In this document: positions 25,620 to 34,194 of the stretch, piece by piece
Layout of the letters: every line of letters starts with the position of its first letter
Position numbering within the stretch: the first letter of the stretch is position 1
DNA from: JALHVH01 sp963773685
Lineage (GTDB): Bacteria > Acidobacteriota > Aminicenantia > Aminicenantales > Saccharicenantaceae
DNA length: 64,000 nucleotides
Assembly (NCBI GenBank): GCA_963773685.1
Contig: CAVZBY010000001.1
Coordinates: 248,001 to 312,000, forward strand
Direction: 5' to 3'
Notes under the pieces: generated by a model
What the model saw: the letters and a program-made list of their open reading frames with translations, nothing else
Told to the model about the DNA's origin: nothing
The model's database searches: none
Translations under genes and position numbers: made by a program

Positions 25620-27944
25620 TTATCCCGTCTTCCTGACAAGGACGACCCAAACCTCGCCGGGCTCGAGGGCCCTCTCGACGACGACGCGCCCGCCCTCGCG
25701 GACGAACGGAACGGCCTTCTCCGTCTCGAGCTCGCGAGCGGCGAACGTCCCGCCGGTCATGAGGACGCCGAAACGGGCCGTTGTCCTCTTCTCTCCCCGG
25801 TTGAACCCGAACAGGATCTTGTAGCCCTCGCCCTCGAGGGCCCGGGCTTCGACAAGAACCTCGGGCTCCGAGGAGGCGACCTCGACGGGTTTCGAGATCT
25901 TCAGCCAATCGGCCAGGCCGGCGAAGAATTTGCCGTTGTTGGGATTCTTGAAATGGAAATAGGCCGAGCCGGGGAAGGACCCGACGATGACGGCCCTCCC
26001 CTTCCCGAACGGCGCGGCGACCATGGCCGGCCGGCCGTCGGTGAACTCGGCGAGGACGGCGCTGTCCTTTCCGAAGACCTCGAAGCTCTCCTCGAAGAAC
26101 AGGGCGTCGAGCTTGTCCCCGGCCGCGAGCCGGGGGATGGATTCGTGGGCGTTTGTGATCGTGATCGCGGACGTCTTCGGGATGGGCGTGAGCATGAGCT
26201 CGCGGCAGCCGAGGGCCTCGTGGAGGCCGCCGCCGGGGATGACGGGGCTCGATACGCCCCTCTCGTCCACCCAGCCGCAGCGGGCTTCGGTGACCAGGGT
26301 CCCGCCCTCGCGGACGTAGTCCAGGAGCTTCCGGACGTGCGGCTGGGACATCTGGACCGGATAAGGGGCGATGAGGAGCCTGTAGCCGGCCGCCCGCGGC
26401 GTCCCGAGATCGTTGACGTGGAGGAAATCGACGGGGATGCCGCGCTCGAAGAAGGCTTTGTGGATGCCCTGGAGGGATTCGCTGAGGTTGTTGACGCCCA
26501 CCGTCTGGCCTTCGCCGGTGAAGCTCTGCTGGCCGCCGACCATGTGCGACAAAGGATTATAAAGGATGGCGATCTCCGCCTTCGACGGCAGGGCGCCGAG
26601 GATGAGGCTCTGGTTCGCCGTAACGACCCGGGCGACCTTCCCGGCTTCGACGGCCCGCTCGGTGACCTTGCCGTCGAGCTCGACGAGGCCGTAACCCCCG
26701 GCCTCGTAGCCCGTGCTCATCGGGTAATAGGCATAGATATTGACCGCGCGGGAGCCGTAGGCGATGGTGCTCCACATCCAGTCGCGGAGATCCGACCCGA
26801 CGACCGGGTAGCTCATCTTCATGCCGAACACCCCGTATCCGGCCTGGAGCTCGCCGATATAGAAGCCCCGGTTTCCCATGCCCATGGACCGGACGAAGTC
26901 CAGCCCCGACGAGCGGTAGAAGGGCGACCAGGGCTTGATGGTCCAGGCGTGCTTGGGATAGATCGAGGAGCCGTAGAAATCCACGCTGTCGGACATCTTC
27001 CGGTCATCGGGCGTCCCCGACCAGTCGGGGCGGGTGAAGATGCCCGGTCCCGCGGAGTGGCTCGTGACCACGGTATCCGGGAGCACGGCCTTGACGGCCG
27101 CCGCCTTGGCGGCCAGGTCCTCGGCCAGCTTGTCGGAGATGAATTCCTTCCAGTCGATGTAGTCCGTGAACGTCAGGATCGTCCCGTACCGTGGCGGCTC
27201 GATCTCCGCCCACGTCGCGACCGTTCGATACCAGGCCTTGTTCAGGGCTTCGACGGTCCCGTACTTCTTTTTCAGCCACTCCCGGAAGCGGGCCTGGGTC
27301 GAATGGCAATAACAGAACTGGACGTAACGGAGGTCCCCCACGTAATAGACCTCGGCCCAGTTGATGATGTGGGGCTCGCTCCAGAGGTCCCAGCCGTAGA
27401 AGGCGGGCTTGTCCTTGACCGCTTTGGCCGCCTCGGTGAAGAACCGGAGGATCTTCTCCCGGACGCCGTCGTGGTCGAAGCAGAACCCGGGCGAAGCCTG
27501 GGATTCGACGGCGACGCCGTTCGAGGAGACGAATTTGGAGTCGGGGTGACTCGCTTCGACCCAGTCGGGAGCGGAGTCGATATAGACCTGGAGGACGACC
27601 TTGAGGCCGGCTTCCGCGGCCAGGTCGCAGACGGTCCTGAGCGCCGCGAAATCGTATCGGCCCTCTTTCGGCTCGCAGGCCGTCCATTCGATCCAGCAGC
27701 GGACGGTATTGAACCCGAGGGCCTGGATCTGGGCGATGTCCTTCCGCCAGGCCTCGGGCGAGCGCGGGGTCACGGCCTCGAGCATCGGCGCCCGGGCCGT
27801 CCCCCCCGCGTACCAAACGGAGACCGGGAAGAATCCTTTGGTCTTGTCGGCGGCCGGGGCCGGAGCCGCCGTCAAGGAAGCGGCGGTCAGAACGGCAAGG
27901 GCGACGGAGGCCGCCGCGCGAAGCGGTGCTTTCGTGAAGGTCAT
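25620..27944 (-). CDS. Secreted GH42-like beta-galactosidase family hydrolase
   Basis: A 774-aa protein with a signal peptide (APAPA region). The TIM barrel (about 45-450) has WDLWSEPHI with Glu190 as presumed acid/base (Asn-Glu is usual; here Ser-Glu) and FYIGELQAG with Glu365 as nucleophile. It is followed by a GH42-type trimerisation domain (AILYNPLSHMVGGQQSF onward) and a C-terminal beta domain. GH42 enzymes release beta-galactosyl residues; relatives act on beta-glucosaminides or glucans, so specificity is open. It is preceded by GAGGAGAGG and lies 44 nt after the chitinase-like gene, with a strong hairpin in between. Confidence 0.82.
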   Translation of the reverse strand: MTFTKAPLRAAASVALAVLTAASLTAAPAPAADKTKGFFPVSVWYAGGTARAPMLEAVTPRSPEAWRKDIAQIQALGFNTVRCWIEWTACEPKEGRYDFAALRTVCDLAAEAGLKVVLQVYIDSAPDWVEASHPDSKFVSSNGVAVESQASPGFCFDHDGVREKILRFFTEAAKAVKDKPAFYGWDLWSEPHIINWAEVYYVGDLRYVQFCYCHSTQARFREWLKKKYGTVEALNKAWYRTVATWAEIEPPRYGTILTFTDYIDWKEFISDKLAEDLAAKAAAVKAVLPDTVVTSHSAGPGIFTRPDWSGTPDDRKMSDSVDFYGSSIYPKHAWTIKPWSPFYRSSGLDFVRSMGMGNRGFYIGELQAGYGVFGMKMSYPVVGSDLRDWMWSTIAYGSRAVNIYAYYPMSTGYEAGGYGLVELDGKVTERAVEAGKVARVVTANQSLILGALPSKAEIAILYNPLSHMVGGQQSFTGEGQTVGVNNLSESLQGIHKAFFERGIPVDFLHVNDLGTPRAAGYRLLIAPYPVQMSQPHVRKLLDYVREGGTLVTEARCGWVDERGVSSPVIPGGGLHEALGCRELMLTPIPKTSAITITNAHESIPRLAAGDKLDALFFEESFEVFGKDSAVLAEFTDGRPAMVAAPFGKGRAVIVGSFPGSAYFHFKNPNNGKFFAGLADWLKISKPVEVASSEPEVLVEARALEGEGYKILFGFNRGEKRTTARFGVLMTGGTFAARELETEKAVPFVREGGRVVVERALEPGEVWVVLVRKTG

Positions 27945-27963
27945 GTTCCTCTCCTCATCTCAG

Positions 27964-27988
27964 GCCGGGGCGCCGCGGGCGCCCCGGC
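27964..27988 (-). other. Intercistronic hairpin
   Basis: A perfect 11-bp stem (27964-27974 with 27978-27988) with a 3-nt loop begins immediately after the chitinase stop codon. No T-run follows, so mRNA stabilisation or partial attenuation is more likely than full termination. Confidence 0.65.
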
Positions 27989-29107
27989 TTACCGGACCCC
28001 GAAGGCCGCCCCGATGACGTTGAGCAGGTGCGGCGCTCCGTTGACGGAATCCCCGGTGATCTCCCAAATGATGAGGCCGGCCGCCCCCTTGTCGAGGACG
28101 TACCGGCACTTCCGATAGACCGAGCGCATATCGTCGAAGCACAGGATGGTGCTCCCGTCCGGACTGCGGAGATAAGGGACCTGGGCGCAGAAATCCCAGT
28201 TGTAGCGCCAGCCCGCGTCCTCGAGGGCGACGGTCTCGGCATAATCGTAGCTTCCGTACGCGGCCGCCTTCTTGTAGAGACCCTCGGCCTCGAACGAACG
28301 GCCGTAGAACGGGACCCCGAGGACGATCCGGGCCGGAGGGACCTTCCGCATCAAGGCATACTGGAAGGTCGCATCGAACGATCCGCAAGGATCGTCCTCG
28401 CAGGAATAGAGCGGCGAATTGTGCCCCGCGTGGTCGGTCCATTCGCCGTGGTAGTCGTAGGTCATGAAGCAGATGAAGTCGAAGTCCGAAACGAGGTCCT
28501 CATAGGCGATCCATTGCCCGTGACCTCCGCCCGAAGGGACGGCCGCGGTCAGGAGCCGGGGCGGCGACAGGGCCTTCAGCCGCGACGACAGCTCCTTGAC
28601 GAACGAGGTGAAGTTCGCGCGCTCTTCCGGGCCGGAGACGAACTCCCAATCGATGTCGACCCCGTCGTACCCGTTCGTCAGGCAGAAATCGAGGATCTGG
28701 CCGATGAGCTTTTCCCGCTTGGCCGGATCGGCGACCGTCGGAGCGAACCCGTCGCAGTTCCCCCATCCCCCCATGCTCATGTCCACCTTGACGCCGCGGG
28801 CGTGGGCCGCCGCGATGAGCTCCGGATCGAGGTAATCCGGAGGGACGACGAGGTTGCCGTCGGCGTCGGGCTTCGTGAACGCATGGTTGATATGGGTCAG
28901 GTTCTCCCAACGGATCTTCGAAGGACCGAACTCGGCCCGCTTCCAGGAGGGATAGTAGCCCATGACGACCTTGGACGGCCCGATACGGCTGTCCGCCTCC
29001 CGCCCCTTCAGCGCCGACCTCCGGTCCGCGGCCCCGCAGGCCGAAAGGCCCAGCGCCGCGAGGAAGGCGACGGCCTGCAGGACGGCCGCGCATCTCTTGA
29101 TGGTCAT
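27989..29107 (-). CDS. GH18 family chitinase-like lipoprotein
   Basis: A 372-aa protein with a lipoprotein signal (lipobox LSAC, Cys24) and a GH18 barrel. The catalytic motif DGVDIDWE (Glu155) is intact, as are the SMGGWG strand, MTYDYHG and the closing IIWEITGD. GH18 enzymes cleave chitin, chito-oligosaccharides or bacterial N-glycan/peptidoglycan GlcNAc linkages by substrate-assisted catalysis that needs an N-acetyl group. As the first gene after a good promoter, it is the likely head of the amino-sugar operon. Anchoring in a membrane suits cell-surface processing. No chitin-binding module is seen. Confidence 0.88.
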   Translation of the reverse strand: MTIKRCAAVLQAVAFLAALGLSACGAADRRSALKGREADSRIGPSKVVMGYYPSWKRAEFGPSKIRWENLTHINHAFTKPDADGNLVVPPDYLDPELIAAAHARGVKVDMSMGGWGNCDGFAPTVADPAKREKLIGQILDFCLTNGYDGVDIDWEFVSGPEERANFTSFVKELSSRLKALSPPRLLTAAVPSGGGHGQWIAYEDLVSDFDFICFMTYDYHGEWTDHAGHNSPLYSCEDDPCGSFDATFQYALMRKVPPARIVLGVPFYGRSFEAEGLYKKAAAYGSYDYAETVALEDAGWRYNWDFCAQVPYLRSPDGSTILCFDDMRSVYRKCRYVLDKGAAGLIIWEITGDSVNGAPHLLNVIGAAFGVR

Positions 29108-29132
29108 GCGTCCTCTCTTTCCTCCGGGGGAT

Positions 29133-29160
29133 TCTATATGAAGGGCCGGCCTCTTTTCAA
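29133..29160 (-). promoter_or_regulatory. Candidate promoter of the amino-sugar operon
   Basis: Minus strand TTGAAA (29155-29160), 16-nt spacer, TATAGA (29133-29138), with the chitinase ATG about 25 nt further on. A GCCGGCC/GGCCGGC inverted repeat spans the -35 region. Confidence 0.55.
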
Positions 29161-29171
29161 TGGGCCGGCGC

Positions 29172-30602
29172 TCATCGGCCGTCGGGTTCCGCGTGGACGA
29201 GGACGTGGTCGAGGGCGGGGATCGTGCTCTTGAGCCGCTCCTCGATACGCGACGAGATCTCGTGGACCTGGACGATGGATAAGGCTTCGTCGAAGGTGCA
29301 ATGGAGGGCGACGACGTACTTCAGGCCCAGACGGCGGACATGGACCTCGTGGCAGCTCGGACCCCCGACGACCTCGTCGGCGAGCTTTCGGACCGTCTCC
29401 ACGAGCCGGGTCTCCCGGGCCGTCACGTCCTCCCCCTCGCCGACGCCCGTCCCCCGGGACTCGATGTGGGTGTTGATCCGGGCGATCCGGGGCTGGTCGG
29501 CCCGGAGGTCCTGCTCGATGTGGCTGGCCATCTCGTGGGCCTGCTGGAGGGACAGGTGGTCGTCGACCTCCATGTGGAGGTCCACGGTGAGCTGTCCGCG
29601 GTCCTCGTGGACGCTGATGTTGTGAACCGCCATCTGGTTCCGCTCGGCCACGGCCCGGATGCGGCGGGCGATCGTCTCCCTCTCCCCTTCCCGGGGGTCG
29701 GTGTGGACGACGACGTCGGCGCCGGGCGAGATCGCCCGGATGCGGGCCTCGACGGCTTCGGCGATGGCGTGCGTCCGCTCCAGGGAGAGGTTGCGGTCGA
29801 CCTCGACGCCGAGGTCCACGAAGACGCCGGGGCCGGAGCGGCGGACACGGACCTGGCCGACGCTCATCACGCCCTCGACCCCGCCGGCGGCGCCGGCGAT
29901 ATCGCCGGTCAGGCCGTCGGGCGCCGTATCGAGGAGCACGTCGATGGTCCTCTTGCCGAGCCGGTAGCTGACGAAGAGGACGATGAGCGCGACGCCCAGG
30001 GCCGCTGCGGCGTCCGCCCGGGCCAGAACCTTCGCCGCCTTGGGGAAGACGTTCTGGCCGAGCCAGACCAGGGCCAGGCCTCCGATGACCACCGACGAGC
30101 TCCAGATGTCCGTGTGGAAATGGAGCGCGTCGGCCTCGAGGGCCTGACTGTTATACTTCCGGGCGGCCCGATAGAGCATCCGGGAACGGGTGATGTCCAC
30201 AGCGATGGAGATGGCCATGACCAGGAAGGCCCAGAGGCTGGCGTCGATCTCCCGGGTCTGGACCAAAAGGCGCCGGACGGCCTCATAAATGATCCAGGCG
30301 CAGGTGACGAACAGGAGGATAGTCTCCACGAGGGCCGAGAAGTTCTCGATCTTGCCGTGGCCGTAAGGGTGTTCGTGATCGGCCGGCTTGTCGGAGAAAT
30401 GGACGGCGAGGAACGTGACGACGGCCGCGACGAGGTCGAGCGCGGAGTGGGCCGCCTCGGCCAGGATGCCGAGGCTTCCCGTCGCCAGGCCGACGACGAG
30501 CTTCATCGCCGTCAGAAAGACCGCCGCGACGACGGAGTTCGTCGCCGCCGACTTCTTTTCCTTCTCGCCGGCCAAAGCCTCCAACGTTTTGTCCGAAGAC
30601 AT
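29172..30602 (-). CDS. Cation diffusion facilitator with three C-terminal dimerisation-type modules
   Basis: A 476-aa protein. The first 210 residues form the six-helix CDF transporter, with metal-site motifs HSALD and HFHTD and the HPYGHGK loop. CDF proteins export Zn, Fe, Mn or Co from the cytoplasm with proton exchange. The usual family length is about 300 aa with one cytoplasmic ZT-dimer domain. Here about 265 residues follow the membrane part and contain three consecutive ferredoxin-like modules, each with a VDLxxEVDxxLSLxxAH-like or equivalent pattern. Metal specificity is not predictable. It has an extended -10 promoter and is not in an operon with its neighbours. Confidence 0.87.
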   Translation of the reverse strand: MSSDKTLEALAGEKEKKSAATNSVVAAVFLTAMKLVVGLATGSLGILAEAAHSALDLVAAVVTFLAVHFSDKPADHEHPYGHGKIENFSALVETILLFVTCAWIIYEAVRRLLVQTREIDASLWAFLVMAISIAVDITRSRMLYRAARKYNSQALEADALHFHTDIWSSSVVIGGLALVWLGQNVFPKAAKVLARADAAAALGVALIVLFVSYRLGKRTIDVLLDTAPDGLTGDIAGAAGGVEGVMSVGQVRVRRSGPGVFVDLGVEVDRNLSLERTHAIAEAVEARIRAISPGADVVVHTDPREGERETIARRIRAVAERNQMAVHNISVHEDRGQLTVDLHMEVDDHLSLQQAHEMASHIEQDLRADQPRIARINTHIESRGTGVGEGEDVTARETRLVETVRKLADEVVGGPSCHEVHVRRLGLKYVVALHCTFDEALSIVQVHEISSRIEERLKSTIPALDHVLVHAEPDGR

Positions 30603-30632
30603 GGTCCGTCTCTCCCTGGGGAAAGTCCTTTT

Positions 30633-30641
30633 ATTCTAGCA
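30633..30641 (-). promoter_or_regulatory. Extended -10 promoter of the CDF gene
   Basis: Minus strand TGC followed by TAGAAT, about 30 nt before the start codon. Confidence 0.45.
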
Positions 30642-30760
30642 TGGGGCTTCAGTCAATACAAAGAACGCGGCCCGCCTCGAGGCCGGGGGGCCTTGTCATC
30701 GGGGGTTCCCGCGCCGGGGAAAAAAGCCTATAATCCCGGAAGGACGGGGAAGGAGAAGCG

Positions 30761-31075
30761 ATGCGCCAAGGGGTCCGGACAAGCGGAAAGAAAGCGGGGA
30801 CGAGCGGGGCTTCGCTCCTCTCTCTCCCGAACATGGGCAAAGTGACCGCGGCCAAGCTCGCGAAGATCGGGATAGAGACTCGGGAGGAGTTCCTGAAGCG
30901 CGATCCCTACGAGGTCTTCGAAGAGCTCAGGACGAAGGTCGATCCGACCCTCTGCCGCTGCGCCCTGGCCGGGATCGTCGGCGCGAAGAAGGGCGTCCCT
31001 TGGCACAAGATCACGAAGGACTCCGCAAAGGAGTACGAGAAGCGGCATCCCCTGCATAAATGGGGGCCGTGCTAG
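30761..31075 (+). CDS. Small helix-hairpin-helix protein (TfoX C-terminal/Cdd1-like)
   Basis: A 104-aa basic protein. LPNMGKVTAAKLAKIGIETREEFLKRDPYEVF forms a helix-hairpin-helix, seen in two parts, and the tail CALAGIVGAKKGVPWH resembles the end of TfoX_C or Cdd1 domains. Such domains bind DNA or proteins; a precise role is unknown. GGAAGGAG precedes the ATG, and a TATAAT box lies at 30729-30734. The zinc protease gene starts 28 nt downstream, so both may be co-transcribed. Confidence 0.65.
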   Translation: MRQGVRTSGKKAGTSGASLLSLPNMGKVTAAKLAKIGIETREEFLKRDPYEVFEELRTKVDPTLCRCALAGIVGAKKGVPWHKITKDSAKEYEKRHPLHKWGPC

Positions 31076-31103
31076 GATCGATGGGCGGGAGAGGAGGGGG
31101 CGC

Positions 31104-31958
31104 ATGAAATGGCTGGGAAGACGTCAAAGCGGTAACGTCGAGGACAGGCGGGGCATCGGCGGAAAACAGATCGCGGTCGGAGGGGGTCTGGGCGGACTGG
31201 TCGTCGTCATTCTCCTGCTCCTTCTCGGCGGGAACCCCGATGAGGTCATGCAAACGCTCCAGCCGGACGGGACCGGCTCACCCGCGGCGACCGGCCGGCC
31301 CCTCAGCGAAAAGGACAGGGGGCTCGGAGAATTCGTCTCCGTCATCCTGGCCGATACCGAGGACGTCTGGGGAGAGATCTTCCGGCAGGCGGGACGGGAG
31401 TATCGGCAGCCGCGGCTCGTCCTGTTCTCCGATCAGGTATCATCGGCCTGCGGCTTGGCCGGGGCCGCATCGGGCCCGTTCTATTGCCCGGGAGACGAAA
31501 AAGTCTATCTCGATCTCGCCTTCTTCGAGGAGATGCAGCGAAGGCTCGGGGCCCCGGGGGATTTCGCCCTGGCCTACGTCATCGCCCATGAGGTCGGTCA
31601 TCATGTCCAGAACCAGCTCGGGATCTTCGACAAGGTCATGTCCCGGCGGGGACGCGTGGACGAACGGGAATTCAACCGGCTGATGGTCCGCCTGGAACTG
31701 CAGGCCGATTTTCTGGCCGGGGTCTGGACCCACCACGCCCAGCGGATGGCAGACATTCTGGAAACGGGCGATATCGAGGAAGGCATCAACGCGGCCGGGG
31801 CGGTCGGAGACGACCGGATCCAGCGGCAGACGCAGGGCTATGTCGTCCCCGACGCGTTCACCCACGGGACGTCGGAGCAACGCGTCCGCTGGTTCCGCAA
31901 GGGATACGAGACCGGGGATATCGACCAGGGCGATACCTTCGCCGCTCCCGACCTTTGA
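31104..31958 (+). CDS. ypfJ: YpfJ/KPN_02809 family neutral zinc metallopeptidase
   Basis: A 284-aa protein. It has a basic N-terminus, one transmembrane helix (about 23-41) and a putative zincin domain with HEVGHH (His162, Glu163, His166). The family signature SACGLAGAASGPFYCPGD and the late AFTHGTSEQRVRWF segment are both clear. The physiological substrate is unknown. Length is normal. The 3' end is 10 nt from that of the convergent decarboxylase gene. Confidence 0.88.
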   Translation: MKWLGRRQSGNVEDRRGIGGKQIAVGGGLGGLVVVILLLLLGGNPDEVMQTLQPDGTGSPAATGRPLSEKDRGLGEFVSVILADTEDVWGEIFRQAGREYRQPRLVLFSDQVSSACGLAGAASGPFYCPGDEKVYLDLAFFEEMQRRLGAPGDFALAYVIAHEVGHHVQNQLGIFDKVMSRRGRVDEREFNRLMVRLELQADFLAGVWTHHAQRMADILETGDIEEGINAAGAVGDDRIQRQTQGYVVPDAFTHGTSEQRVRWFRKGYETGDIDQGDTFAAPDL

Positions 31959-31968
31959 GGACGGGGCG

Positions 31969-33415
31969 TCAGGCGACGGCCCGGATCTCGGCGAGCAGGG
32001 CCTCGAGGTCGGCCAGCCGGGTCCGGGGATTGATCAGGGTGCACCTCAACCAGGCGCGGCCGCGAAGCTCGGCCTGGACGACGTAGAAATGCCCGCGCTC
32101 GAGAAGCGTCCGGCGGATACGGCGCTGGAGTGCATCGAGGTCCGGCTCCCCCTTCCTCATATATCGGAAGCAGACGATGTTGCTTTCGGGCTCGACCGCC
32201 GTCTCGAAATCGCCGGAATCCCGGATGAGGCCCGCGAAGTCCCGGGCCAGGTCGTAGGCGGCCGTGACGGTAGCCGGCGAAGAAATCCGTCCCGTAGGCC
32301 GCCAGGGCGATGAAGAGCCGCAGGCCCATCATCGTCTTCGTGCACTCCAACGTCCGATGGGCGTAGTTGTACCACTCCTCCCGGGCCGACCGTTCGAAAA
32401 GGTAGGAGGCCTTGGCCGAGAACGCCTCGTAGGACCGGCCGCCCTCGCGGAAGAGGACGGCGGTGGCGAGCGCCGGGATGAGCATGTTCTTGTGGGCGTC
32501 CCAGATGAACGAATCGGCCCGTTCGAGGCCGCGCACGAGGCTCCGGTATTTGGGCGAGAGGAGGACCGCGGCGCCGTGGGCGCCGTCGACGTGGAACCAG
32601 AGGCCGCGGTCCCGGGCGAACGCGGCGATGGCTTCGAGATCATCGAAGCTCCCCGTGGCGGTAGAGCAGGCGTTGGCGACGAGGGCCACGGGCCGGCGGC
32701 CCCGCCGGACGGCCTCATCGTAAGCCCGCGCGAAGTCGTCGGGACGCGTGTGAAAACGCGCATCCGCGGACACGGGGATCGCGGCGTCCTCGCCAAGACC
32801 CATGACGGCGACGGCCCGCTTGACGCTGTAATGGCACGTCTCCGGGACCAGGATAGCGGCCGGAGTCTCGCTCCCGACGCCCCGGCCCCAGACGTCGCCG
32901 CCCGCCGTCGCCTGGCGCGCCGCAAGGAGCGCGGTCAGGTTGCCGATCGTCCCGCCGTTCGTGAACACGCCGTCGCCGTCCGCCTCCCATCCGGCGAGTC
33001 CGGTCATCCAGCGGACGAGCTGGCGCTCCATGGCGACGTTCACGGGCCCCATTTCGTAGATGGCCGACGCGTTGTTCAGGAACTCGCCGACGAGGCCGCC
33101 GAGCGCGGCCAAGGGAAGGGACGTCGTGCATTGATGTCCGACGAACCGGGGATGAAGGAGGTCGTTCGAGCGGGCGAGGATCTCCGGAAGGAGCTCGGGG
33201 AACGGCACGCCGGGGGCGGCGCCGAACCGGCCGGCCCAGGAGGCGAGCATGGCCTCAGGCTCCTCATAGGCCATGACGCGAGGCCGTTTCTCCGGGGTGG
33301 AGGCGGCCAGAAAATCAGCCAGGATGTCGACGACCCGGTGCCCTTCGCGACGGAAGGATTCGGGATCGAAGGCATCGTTCAGAAGCTCGGTGTAGCGCTT
33401 TTCTATGAGACTCAT
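31969..33415 (-). pseudogene. PLP-dependent group II decarboxylase, frameshifted
   Basis: The N-terminal 390 residues are a group II amino-acid decarboxylase (aromatic-L-amino-acid/glutamate decarboxylase type) with HVDGAHGA and the PLP lysine motif WDAHKN. At about 32270 one extra base shifts the frame: after AYGTDFFAGY the correct continuation (VTAAYDLARDFAG onward, ending RAVA at 31969) is in the neighbouring frame. Without the extra base the gene would encode an intact protein of normal length. If the shift is real, the altered frame runs on to 31838, across the end of the convergent peptidase gene, and loses the C-terminal domain. A sequencing or assembly error is equally possible. It could decarboxylate aromatic amino acids or similar substrates. 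Confidence 0.82.
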
Positions 33416-33498
33416 ATGCGGCCTCTTCCAGGCCCCGAGCCCGGGGTCCAGGGTCCTTCACTATAGCAGAAACCCGGGACCCGAAAAAGCGCCTCCCC

Positions 33499-33526
33499 TT
33501 GACAACGGCCCGTTCCATTGTATAAT
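33499..33526 (+). promoter_or_regulatory. Consensus promoter of the ArsR-thioredoxin-ferredoxin unit
   Basis: TTGACA (33499-33504), a 16-nt spacer and TATAAT (33521-33526), both boxes perfect. Confidence 0.85.
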
Positions 33527-33538
33527 GGATACATTATA
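33521..33538. promoter_or_regulatory. Probable ArsR-type operator overlapping the -10 box
   Basis: TATAATG and CATTATA form perfect 7-bp arms around GATA, so a bound repressor would cover the -10 element. Confidence 0.65.
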
Positions 33539-33555
33539 TAAGGATATCTTTATAT
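33536..33555. promoter_or_regulatory. Second palindrome covering the ribosome site of the ArsR gene
   Basis: ATATAAGGATATCTTTATAT is a 20-bp palindrome with one mismatched pair. It contains the AGGA ribosome-binding sequence and reaches the start codon. Confidence 0.5.
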
Positions 33556-33844
33556 GATGAACACGAAACGATCCCCGGTCCGCTACGCGGCAGCCGCCGC
33601 GCGGCTGAAGGCCCTGGCCCACCCGGCCCGGCTCAGGATCCTGTCGCGGCTGAGCGAGTCCGAGTGCTGCGTCTCCCGGGCGACGGCTTGCCTGGGCCTC
33701 TCCCAGCCGAACGCCTCCCAGCACCTCAAGGCGCTTCGGGACGCAGGCATGATCGTCGGGAGGCGGCAGGGGACCCGGATCTGCTATCGGATCGCCGACG
33801 ACAGGATCGCGGCGCTATTGCCCATACTTCTGAAAGGAAATTGA
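33554..33844 (+). CDS. ArsR/SmtB family transcriptional repressor
   Basis: A 96-aa winged-helix protein (LAHPARLRILSRLSE, recognition helix in LSQPNASQHLKAL). Three cysteines (38, 39 and 46) in ECCVSRATACLG sit near the helix where ArsR proteins bind metalloids or react with thiols, though the exact CxC motif is absent. Such repressors sense metals, arsenite, sulfide/persulfide or redox stress. The thioredoxin gene starts 3 nt after the stop, so both share a transcript. Palindromes at the promoter indicate autorepression. Together with thioredoxin and a ferredoxin, redox or sulfur sensing is more likely than metal export, by inference. Confidence 0.88.
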   Translation: MMNTKRSPVRYAAAAARLKALAHPARLRILSRLSESECCVSRATACLGLSQPNASQHLKALRDAGMIVGRRQGTRICYRIADDRIAALLPILLKGN

Positions 33845-33847
33845 CCG

Positions 33848-34186
33848 ATGGAACAAGTGAAAGTGGTCACGGGGGAGACGTTCGAGGCGGAGGTCCTGAA
33901 GTCGGACCTTCCCGTGCTCGTGGATTTCTGGGCGCCCTGGTGCGGGCCCTGCCGGATGGTCCGCCCCGTCGTCGAGGCGGCCGCCGCGAAGCTTGAGGGC
34001 CGCGTCCGGTTCGCCAGCCTCAACACCGATGAGAACAGCCGCGTCGCCGCGAATTACGCGATCACGGCCATCCCGACTTTGATCGTCTTCGTGAACGGGG
34101 CGGAGAAGGACCGGATCATCGGCGTCCTCCCCGGCCCGGAGCTCGAGAAGCGGCTCGCCCCGTTCGCCCCGCCGGCCGCCGTCTGA
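33848..34186 (+). CDS. trxA: Thioredoxin
   Basis: A 112-aa protein with the active site WCGPC (Cys32 and Cys35) and the cis-proline in AIPTL. It reduces disulfides in cytoplasmic proteins. There is no signal peptide. It is encoded between an ArsR repressor and a ferredoxin with gaps of 3 and 8 nt, so it is probably an inducible, accessory thioredoxin rather than the housekeeping one. Confidence 0.92.
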   Translation: MEQVKVVTGETFEAEVLKSDLPVLVDFWAPWCGPCRMVRPVVEAAAAKLEGRVRFASLNTDENSRVAANYAITAIPTLIVFVNGAEKDRIIGVLPGPELEKRLAPFAPPAAV

Positions 34187-34194
34187 GGACGGCG

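Noticed and set aside
24561..28118. A 1185-codon open frame on the plus strand
   Set aside because: It is antisense to three clear genes (ROK kinase, SIS end, GH42-like). Its composition (Gly/Asp/Arg/Val-rich, no domains) is the usual mirror of GC-rich coding DNA.
31838..31968. C-terminal extension of the frameshifted decarboxylase frame overlapping the zinc protease gene
   Set aside because: This stretch is out of the true frame after the indel and has no family similarity.
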